Shown here in pieces: positions 55,640 to 64,000 of a stretch of 64,000 bases of DNA. Below the pieces are notes generated by a model that was not told the DNA's origin, did not search any database, and saw nothing but the letters and a program-made list of their open reading frames with translations. Source of the DNA: Cryptomeria japonica (taxonomy: Eukaryota > Streptophyta > Pinopsida > Cupressales > Cupressaceae); NCBI RefSeq assembly GCF_030272615.1, contig NC_081413.1, positions 555,731,136-555,795,135 on the forward strand, read 5' to 3'. Positions within the stretch are counted from its first letter, which is position 1. Each line of letters begins with the position of its first letter. A program made the translations under genes and the position numbers.

Positions 55640-56110
55640 TCACTTTTCTTTTTCCATATTCGATTAATTTCTTCTCTGGTTTCTTCAATATTGACCTTCT
55701 GCATTACCAAGGTCCTGAATTACCTCGTCCAGTTCTCCTTCTGTAATTCATAACCACATGACCAAAGTGGTTACAGATGGTGCAAATGACATTTGTTACC
55801 TTTTCCATCTCAAATGGACTAAACAGGTTTTCATAGGGTCTTTGCCAATTCATGTTGATCCGGTTATCATAGTTTCTCATCTAGTTGCCATTTGGTCTTG
55901 GATGCATATGTGGTACATGATTATTTGCTCCATATCTGCATTCAATTGATTTATGTGCATACATTTTGCATGTGAAGCAATGACCTTCAAATTTCTTGGA
56001 CACATACCTAGCATTAGTATTATAGCTTGTATTTCCATTAGGTTTGTCTCTACAAACATTTGCAGTGTGACCAGATTTATGGCAAACAAAATAAATAGGT
56101 TTAAAGACCT
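55640..56110 (-). pseudogene. Gag C-terminus with three zinc knuckles (Copia type)
   Basis: Minus-strand peptides include three CX2CX4HX4C knuckles: YFVCHKSGHTANVC (first Cys mutated to Tyr), CFTCKMYAHKSIEC (intact) and CTICNHFGHVVMNY (last Cys mutated to Tyr). The spacing and linkers resemble SIRE-type Copia Gag. A TAG follows HMHPRPNGN and a tail (EEAIPSPSVENPTLMN) ends the protein. NA2 has cut it at 56121. Confidence 0.75.
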
Positions 56111-56120
56111 TCTTACCGGT

Positions 56121-57156
56121 GTAATACCCTAAAAAATGGTCATCTAAACCATAGGCCCCCTAGTCTCGACAACATCACCAAGGTCCTAACAAAAGGCAAT
56201 TAAAATTAATCTTGAGCACACAATTAATTTCTAAAATCACCAATGTCACATGGCAAATTAATCAACCAATTTTAATTAAATATGTATATAATTAATTGAT
56301 CATTCCAAGTAAATCATTTTTAACAATTATCCTAGCTATTTTATTGAATATCCTATAATATTTAATGAAATAAATCAATTTGCCATTAAATCTTCAAAAA
56401 AGGAATTAATTGACAAAAAAGAATTAAAAATTTGAGAAAAGAAACCAAATGGAGATAATCTTGAAAAACAAATTAAAAATTGATAAATAATCTCAGAGAA
56501 AGCAATTAAAACATTTAAATATTAAAATTGAATGAAATAGAGAATAAATCAATTTTTTTGATTTTATCTTACTTTTAGTTCAATTTCCTTTAAAACTAAG
56601 AAAAGCAGCCAATCACATCAATTCACTTGGATTGTGCTTCCTCTTGGAAAATCTTGACCGCTCATCATCATTTGGTCTCAACCGTTGGTTTCTTTCTGAA
56701 TTTTCTATAAATTCAGGGTCTCATCTCTCATTCAAGGATCTTGGAGAATATATTGTTATTATGTTGTTTTTGTTCTAGGTTCATTAAGATTTGTGCATTG
56801 AGATATTACATATTAATTATTGCATATTTGTTACATCATTTAGCTTAAATATTCATATATTTCTTAAATCATATCTAGCTTAAATCTTGCATTCATCTAG
56901 CTGAAATCTTGCATTCATTTAGCTCAAATCCATGCTCATATAAGATTAAAAATCTTTTGTTTAGGTGTTGTCTAGTCACTAGATAGCTTAGTAATCTGAG
57001 AGCAATCTAAACTCGCATCTACTAGAAGGCAATAGGTCACTTCGTAATGGTTTATGGTTTATTATTGATTACTGATTTACTAACCATGCATCTAATGACT
57101 TAATTGAAGTGTCGTGTATTCCAGATACAGATACAGATCCACTTTTCACACACACA
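56121..57156 (+). repeat. 5' LTR of NA2 (about 1036 bp)
   Basis: Begins TGTAATACCC and ends TTTCACACACACA, just before TTTTGGCACCC. There is no partner in the window, so the boundaries rest on the TG/CA ends and the adjoining primer site. It contains AATTAATT-rich sequence and a TATA box at 56706. Confidence 0.75.
56706..56713 (+). promoter_or_regulatory. TATA box candidate in NA2 LTR
   Basis: TTCTATAAATTCAGGG, about 585 bases into the LTR, close to the position of the TATA box in the NA1 LTR. Confidence 0.5.
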
Positions 57157-57160
57157 TTTT

Positions 57161-57178
57161 TGGCACCCATCGTGGGGC
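57161..57178 (+). other. Primer binding site candidate of NA2
   Basis: TGGCACCCATCGTGGGGC follows the LTR by four bases. It resembles the NA1 site in its TGGCAC start and GTGGG part. tRNA not identified. Confidence 0.65.
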
Positions 57179-57282
57179 TTGGAATTCAATCCTTCTACCT
57201 CAAAATAACTTCTTTATCTTTCAGGTCTCATCTATACAACCTCTACAAAATATTGTACAAGTATATATCCTTCATCGTATGA

Positions 57283-57505
57283 CATTCTGTCAAGACCTAT
57301 CTTTTATCATGCATTTAAGAGAGAATACTCGTATGAGTTTCTGCTCTGGATATCCAATTCTGTGTTTTGTCATTCGGCTTTGTGGGAATAGTCATATGAG
57401 TATCTATTGTGTCATTTACTTATGTGTTTACTTGTTCAGTTCAGTGAGAATTCTCATATGATCGGGTGAGAATACTCGTACGAGTTACTGTTATGTCGTA
57501 TGAAA
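57283..57505. repeat. Dispersed TCGTACGAGT motifs, first cluster (NA2 leader)
   Basis: Six or so variants of TCGTACGAGT (TCGTATGAG, TCATATGAG, TCGTACGAG) are spaced at 20-60 bases. A second cluster lies at 59065-59360. Confidence 0.75.
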
Positions 57506-58089
57506 AACAAGTTTTTTTTAGGAGTTTGCTTGAAATTAGGCTTGTGGAAGGTCAATATATATGGAATATAACATTTAAGTAGAAGTGACATTTCCTCTTC
57601 TAATGTCACTTATACTTTAAGTTATATTCCATATATATTTTCAGGATGTTTGAGAGGGGTTTCGAACCTCCAGGAGTTATAATGCAAAAACTAGTTTTTG
57701 GAGGATCTTCCAAATTTTAGACTTGGTCAAATTTCAGGGCATTTCAGCATCATGAGTGAAAAAATTGTAACCAAGATTTGAAATTAGGCTTGTGTAAGTC
57801 CACCAAGAGATTTGATATTTCACTAACTTTTTCTTCTTGTAGGTTTCTAACAATTTCTTGCAGGTTGAGGAGTTAGATTAGGATTTTTTGAAAAACAAAT
57901 TACTTTTCAGGGTTTTTATTGAATTAGATTTTGATGATACTGACTCTAACCCTGAATTGTCTTTTGTTTGCCTGATATTTTTACAGCCTAACCTGTTTCT
58001 TGCAGAATGCTTGTCAAAGAATTGATCAATCAAACAAATACGCCTGTCAAAGAATAAAAAATGGCATGACTACTGATGTGTTGTGTTTG
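57506..58089. other. NA2 leader, no gene
   Basis: Contains an inverted pair (about 57550-57573 and 57615-57640; GGTCAATATATATGGAATATAAC region) and two GAAATTAGGCTTGTG copies near 57530 and 57780. No frame is supported. Confidence 0.5.
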
Positions 58090-58590
58090 CAGGTTGCCTA
58101 AAAGAAAATCAACCAAGCTTCGTGTTTTCTTTAAAGTTCATTGTTTTTAGGCACTTAAATTTCTATTTGGTTAAAGAACAAATTTGTTTTTCATGTTTTT
58201 AGAAAAATCAGAGATATAGGAGAGTATGCTTTTGTCTTTTACAGACAATCAGAAATCTAGACCCTCAAATCTTTTTCTAAATTTTGAGATTTGTGTACCT
58301 TTACCGGGCTGCCACAGTGGGAAAAAGTAATCACCTGTGAGAATGACCGAAGTGAGTATAGCTAGACCCGATCATTCCAACTCACTATAATAAATAGGCG
58401 TCTATGATTAAAGTCTCAGAGGATGGGATTATTTGAGTTTTCTCTTTGAGATCTCTCATATCGAGCATTTTGTAGGGCCTCATGGTCTCAATCACATTTA
58501 CGTGACTACAACTTATTTCAGTACCTTGTCAGGCTATAGGCCTCAATCATGTTTGCGTGACTTCAAGGGGTAATTTCAAATGAAATTCCT
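58090..58590 (+). other. Conserved noncoding leader block (shared with NA1)
   Basis: Aligns with 35389-35870 of NA1 in the same order, including GAATGACCGAAGTGAGTA, the exactly shared CCAACTCACTATAATAAATA and GGCTATAGGCCTCAAT. The LTRs of the two elements are much less alike. Confidence 0.75.
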
Positions 58591-59064
58591 AACTAAAAAC
58601 CATAAGATAGAAGCTACCCGATTCATCTTCGAAAGGGGGATAATCTCTATGCAAGAGAGATAGTAACTCTCCCAAGACACTTGCCATATCGTGCCCCCAC
58701 TAGCATTTGGAGTTGGCTAATACAACGTTGAGAATACATTGTGTGAGACTCAACGACCGTATTCTAATTAGCTATTGGGTGTGTACCTAAGTTAGCAAGA
58801 AAAGGATTTCTTCTCTAAGCCGTAGGGTTAGCGTGCTATGATTGGAATTATTATACATCTTGTGTGTTTTATGTGTTTTCACCCCTGAAACTGAAACTGA
58901 AATACTAAAAATAAAGAAAACAATATCAACAACACAGTGATAAACTTTGTCCATGTCCAAGAACTGGTCTTTGTCAGTCATCAAAACATCAATCCTTATA
59001 AAAAACTAGTAGTTGTCAATCATTCACAAACTCTGCCTGTCAGAATTTCATTTCTGTCCAGTTC

Positions 59065-59360
59065 TCTGTCATACGAGTCTATTTAATTGCCATCCTGCTG
59101 GATACATCTTGTTGTACGAGCTTTCATTGATCGTAATAGCTTGTCGTCTGGCATTATAAACTGTGTCGTACGAGTCTGATAAACTGTCATCTGGTCTCTT
59201 ACAGTCTGTCATGCAAAAATACATAACATTCAACATATTATTGTCTAGAGTTTTCCCAACTGTCGTATGAAATCAGGCAACAATTCGTATGAAATATTGT
59301 CTTTATCATCTGGTAATTGTTAAACTGTCGTCTGATCCTACAAACTCTATCATACGAATT
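59065..59360. repeat. Dispersed TCGTACGAGT motifs, second cluster (NA2 leader)
   Basis: About nine variants occur: TCATACGAGTCT, TTGTACGAGC, TCGTACGAGTCT, TCGTATGAAAT, TCATACGAATT and TGTCGTCTG/TGTCATCTG relatives. Many follow CTGT. Confidence 0.75.
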
Positions 59361-59690
59361 CCTATTCTTGTCAGTCAAAACAATGAAACCTGCTCAAATC
59401 AATCTACAGCCAACGAGCATAAAACTAGACATCGTAATTCTGAGCATAAACAATGTTGATAGTGTACCCCTGCCACTGTGTTGCACAATTTTGTCAATCA
59501 TCTCTCAGCTAGTTCAATCAACTACTTATCAAACCTAAGTTAACTTAGATAGTGTCTTACATAGGATAGATCATTCCTGAAAGAAGACTAGATCTTAGTT
59601 ACTTCCCTCAATCACTACGTTAAATGAACAACTAACTACAATTTGATCTTGACTTCTGCAACACATCTAGCTCTTGGTCTCATTGGTTGT

Positions 59691-61650
59691 AAATGCCTAT
59701 TCAAACCAGAAGCTCTTCTCAAAATTCTGACAAAATTAAGAAGCCCATGGTTGCCTTAGCTCAACAAATTCAAGATCGCAAGAGAGAAATATATGACATT
59801 CAAGCTCAATGAAAAGATTCAATGACACCTCTTGAGATAAAAATTCATGATATTAAGAACACTAGACTTCAAGAAATGCTAAAACAATTACATAAGATGG
59901 AACAACAAATAATTTAAAATCAAAAGCCAAACCTCAAACAAGCTCACAAAACACCTTCACAAGACATAAAGACATTTCCTTCAAATATCCTCTAGATAGA
60001 TAGTTTACACCTTTGGGGCAATCTATTGAGTTGACTTTGAAAGAGCTTCTTGAGCATAATCTTATCATATTGCCTAAAAAGACCACATGGGGATGTGAAT
60101 TTTTGATTAAGTATTGTGCATATCATAGACAAAATGAACATAAGACTTCACATTGCATAGAATTAAAACATAAGATTCAAGATCTCATTGATAATGATGA
60201 CATTGAAATTAAAGATCCTAATGACTCACCTAAATAAAAACAAGGAACTACTTCTAAGCATGATCAAAATCATGAACCTATGTCTAGCAAGGCTCCATAT
60301 GTGGCCTCCATCCCTTCCATGATACCTTCATCTCCTAGAACATCTCAACAACAATCCATACCATCTCCTTCAAACAATTAAACTTCTCATGTTTACCTTC
60401 AAGGGCTATCTCCTATGGGAATCCAAGTTAATGCCAATATTGATACAAGTTCCTCTAAAGATTTAAAAATCTTAGATCCTATGCCATCATGCACTCTAAT
60501 TCCAAACGTACCCACTCCAAAGAGTCCCACTAAAAATGCTTCCCCATCATGCCAAAATATGGAGACCTTCCAAGAATCCCCTACGCTTATGAAAAATCCT
60601 ATCCCTTCCTCAGAAGTAGTTCTATGCCAAGAAGATAATTTGAAGAATGAAGAAAAAATTCCTATCATAAATCAAGATCAAGACACCAAAACTCCTCAAT
60701 CCCATCTAATGATTGAAAAAGATCCTATTTCACTGCAATCCCATGATGATTCCTTTATACCTTTCCATTTCTTCCAAGATAATCCCTTTCCATCTGAAGA
60801 GCAAAGCATCCTTCCTAAGTAAGATCATGATTCCTCTTCCACCTTTTCAAATGATCCTATTTAAAATGAAGAGTCAAACACCCTTCCTACTCTATTCAAT
60901 GGTTCTTTTCCATGTCAAGATCAAAGTATCCCTTCATCTTCTCGTCATAATCCTCCATGTTCACCTCACAGATCCATCATGCCTAAAAAGCCCTCTCATG
61001 ATCCCACAAGTCAACATATTTATAAACACAAAGGGGTAGACCTTCACAAGAAAGAACCCCTCCATGTTAAAGAAACTATTAAGAGTCATGGCCTCAGTAA
61101 CATTCCTCAAGATGGTGTATCCCTATTAAACTAAAATCCAAGTACACGCCTTCCCCTTCGTCTCTTCCATCCATTTTAGGACCCTATATATCTCCATCCC
61201 TTGTGTAGGATCAACAAAGGCATACATATTTGCGTACCTTCCATCCATCTAAAAGGACACAAAGGAGCTCTAAGAAAAAGAGAGAAAAATCAAAATCTAT
61301 ATGGGTTCCTAAGGCACTTGTAGAAGCAATGCGTTCTAAGAAACTACAAAAGCATGAAAAGTCAAAAACCATGTGGATCCCTAAGCGTCTCCTTGAAGCA
61401 CAAATGTATAAAGAAAAATCCAAATCAACAGCCAAGATTGTTGTTTCTCCATCCAAACCTTCCAAATCTATTTCTCCATCACCTCCTTCATCGATTTTGG
61501 ATGCTTATTTCCCAAAATCACTGGTTGTCCCTCCATCCAAATCTCAAAATATGAGATCCACTTTTCCTCCATCAATCCACCATCCCTCAAGATGTGTGCC
61601 AATGGTGATACCACAAATGTTTCCATTTGATCATGCACCAAACTTTTAAT
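59691..61650 (+). pseudogene. Gag-like protein of NA2, decayed
   Basis: The likely start MPIQTRSSSQNSDKIKKPMV at 59691 is followed by a helical N-terminus with stops. At 60013-60237 SIELTLKELLEHNLIILPKK and YCAYHRQNEHKTSHCIELKH match the Ty3 Gag C-terminal C..H....H.....C motif that precedes LKH.IQ.LID. A Pro/Ser/Asp-rich region follows (60415-60822), and then KSKSIWVPKALVEA, KSKTMWIPKRLLEA, SILDAYFPKS and HHPSRCVPM (61230-61649). Stops near 60235, 60380, 60820 and 61130 break the frame. The motif shows that the element kept a real Gag and lost pol. The tail is shared with NA1. Confidence 0.7.
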
Positions 61651-64000
61651 ATCTGATCCATTATCCAACACCTATTTTCATCCTTCCATACCCCTTATCC
61701 AATCCTTTGCATAAGACTTTACCCTAGTTTCATTGCAAAATCCAAAAACTAAGGAAATCAATAGTGGAGATGTTGGACATGTACACTTAGTCGAGTCCTT
61801 CATTGAAAGACATCTTTATGCTGGACCAGTGAACTACCTACACAAAACTCCCTAATCCTATGAACATGAACCTTAAACGACATTATATCTAAGGGGTGGG
61901 TTAGTTTAGCATTTGATTTCTACAGTGCATATCATTTTATTCAAAGCACTACATTACAAATAGTTTCTTTTTTTTTAATGCATCACATTCACAAAATTTT
62001 TGCATTTGCATATAGAAGCATCAATAAAAACAAGGCAACTATCCAAGTTTATCATTTGCTATATCTCAAACACATTAATAAAATCTCTAATTCATTCTAG
62101 ACACCTAGTTGATCATATGACTAGTGAAAAATTTAACATTCTACTTCAGTGTCCATGTAATTGTCACACCCAAGTAGGTTTCATTACTTACAAGTCAAGG
62201 CAAGAAAAAAGAAAAAAAAAGTGTTATGGCAAATATTCATCTCAAGGAAAAAGAGAAATAATATATAATTAAAATATCATGCATACAAGTACGACAAAAA
62301 GCTTGACTATGGGAACATGCGAGTAACTCCATTAGGGCTATGGATGCCTACTGGCAATGGAACAATATTCAAGAAATTGCAGTCTATAACCTCGTCGAAG
62401 CTCTAAAATCTTGCTGGCAACAAGGCTCTATTCGGGATGCTTTTGAAGTTAGGATAGTCCATGTAGCTAGTCATATAGGATGCTAAGGATCTTTAATGAA
62501 CACAAGAGTAGGAATTGACTCATTTGCACTCACATGGGTAAAAGATGATCAAATTTTCAAGAACCAATGGAGAATTTTTCTGCATCTCCATTTGTAACTC
62601 CTAGTCACTAAGTGTGTTAATTTGGATGTTCCAAGGGACCTTACAGATCGATTGACCTCTTATCTATGAAAGGTTTTGTACCTCCAAGTCAATTGGTGTA
62701 TTACAAAGTGCTAAACAAACACGGTCATCCTTGTTCAAATAAGAAATACATCTTCATCATGCATATTGCATTAACATAGGTCATATAAAAAATTCATTGT
62801 CTCCACATGCATTCTGCAGATCATCATGTCATATAGGTCTGCATACTAGAGGCATAGCTGAAAAAATCATAAAATGTCCTGAAAAAATTCTAAAAATCAT
62901 AAAATGTCCTGAAAAAATCCTAAAAATCCTAAAATGTCTTGAACAAAATCCTAAAAATAAAAGAAGTCAAAATAAATAAAAAATAAAAAAACTGAAAAAT
63001 CAAAGAAAGAAAGCATAAACTATCCTTCAAACCAAATCAACCACAGACAAACTCTCAAAGCTGCAATCAAACTTATCGCATGTCTTGTTAATCAATCTAT
63101 CAAACTCTATCAAACATCAACATGTCTTATATAAGGAAGGGTACACTTGAAACCAGATAGATCGGTCTTATACGGGGTACTTACTCTTTGAAACCAGACA
63201 TTAGATCAATGATCAAATCAAAACAATGACATAGATTAGTATGGTTGTTTGATTTTGTCTAGGTTGGTCTTATCTCTTGTACTGAAATGCTACATCTTTG
63301 CTTTAGCTTGTACATAACTTTTCGTCGCTTTTGTGACATCATGGTTCTTTTGGAACCCTCATGGCTTGAAATCAATCAATGTCCTAGTCTTAGGGTAATC
63401 AACTGATCAATTTACATATCCTAAGAAGTATCAACCAAGTCATCTTTATATTGGTAGTACCAGTCATCCACTCTGAGTCAGTCACTTGTCTCCTAACTAC
63501 TGAAGAGTTTTATCACTGAGTACACAAGCAAAACAAGACTACTGAAAACAACGAATAAACTATTTGAGATATGCATGAAATTTTGTTTGTGTGTTATCTT
63601 TTACATTGGATTTCACTTATTATTCCCTTTGAGTAACTTGAGGAAGTCTATCTTGACTAAGAGAAGCAAGGATTGGGGGCATAATACTTTTCTTTGTTTT
63701 CTGCTTGTAGGAATGAATCCGATGATCTGGAAACATGTAATTAGCTGGGTGTCTATGATAAGTTCCTTCACATCAAGGTGAAATCACCACGCATACCTCG
63801 ACTCCGCTTATTTGTATGCTATAGGGAGGTTGGAGTCATTTCTTTGTCTATTTTGAGGGAATTTATTTAATGTTCAATCCGGATGCATGCGTAATTTGTC
63901 CAAGGATATGAATGAAAAAGGGTCATTGCGGACAAGATAATTAATATTGCATATAAAAAGGAAGGAACTCTATTTTGCTTGCTATGTTTGTAAAATGCTC
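61651..64000. other. 3' noncoding region of NA2
   Basis: No pol-type frame is visible. Three imperfect roughly 30-bp repeats (AAAATGTCCTGAAAAAAT) lie at 62860-62965. Short frames here show no motif. Confidence 0.5.

Larger units (their letters stand above)
56121..64000 (+). mobile_element. Non-autonomous LTR retrotransposon NA2 (5' part)
   Basis: It starts with an LTR (TGTAATACCC...CACACA), a TGGCACCCATCG primer-binding-like site, a long leader and a decayed Gag-like frame; no pol is seen in 6.8 kb of interior. The leader shares a conserved block with NA1, and the Gag-like tail shares KSKTMWIPK and HHPSRCVPM. The 3' LTR lies beyond the window. It inserted in the Copia Gag remnant. Confidence 0.8.

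Overview
The window is a plant nuclear repeat nest with no recognisable host gene. Plant-specific lineages (a Tekay-type chromovirus, a Tat-type Ty3 element carrying a plant mobile domain, a SIRE-like Copia element), very long LTRs and stacked insertions suggest a seed plant with a very large genome, perhaps a conifer. The species cannot be fixed from the sequence.

Layout. 1-9978: right part of a young Tekay/Del-like Ty3 element (plus strand) with a gag-protease-RT-RNase H-integrase-chromodomain frame and an unusually long 3' LTR of about 4.7 kb. It sits in an older DNA transposon, E1. 9979-28583: two copies of one unfamiliar DNA transposon family. E1 (minus orientation) is split by E2 (plus orientation, complete, 15390-26229), with matching imperfect terminal inverted repeats and a TTAC target duplication. 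The family carries two convergent genes: a DDE-type transposase (about 966 codons in two exons once lesions are allowed for) and a proline-rich multi-exon gene (gene B) with a variable number of repeated exons. It also has clusters of GGGCCC-centred subterminal repeats and a 24-bp palindrome next to one end. 28584-30298: unassigned sequence with a CCGAAACCC-type repeat array and a decayed, unrecognised reading frame.

30299 to about 50578: a decayed Tat-lineage Ty3 element on the minus strand (3' LTR, integrase, two RNase H domains, RT, protease, Gag), with a plant mobile domain fragment on the opposite strand between integrase and the 3' LTR. That fragment is split in frame by a complete 8.4-kb non-autonomous LTR element, NA1 (33398-41842; two 950-bp LTRs, GTGGT duplication), whose polypurine tract is identical to that of the Tat element. 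About 50579-56120: part of a minus-strand SIRE-like Copia derivative (3' LTR, a roughly 1000-codon decayed frame, Gag zinc knuckles, no pol). It is cut by a second non-autonomous element, NA2 (56121 to beyond the window), which shares a noncoding leader block and Gag-like tail motifs with NA1.

Inferred order: E1 is older than both E2 and the Tekay element. The Tat element predates NA1. The Copia derivative predates NA2. Most stop codons that differ between E1 and E2 are C-to-T changes, as expected of methylated, silenced DNA. The least described part is the E1/E2 transposon family.
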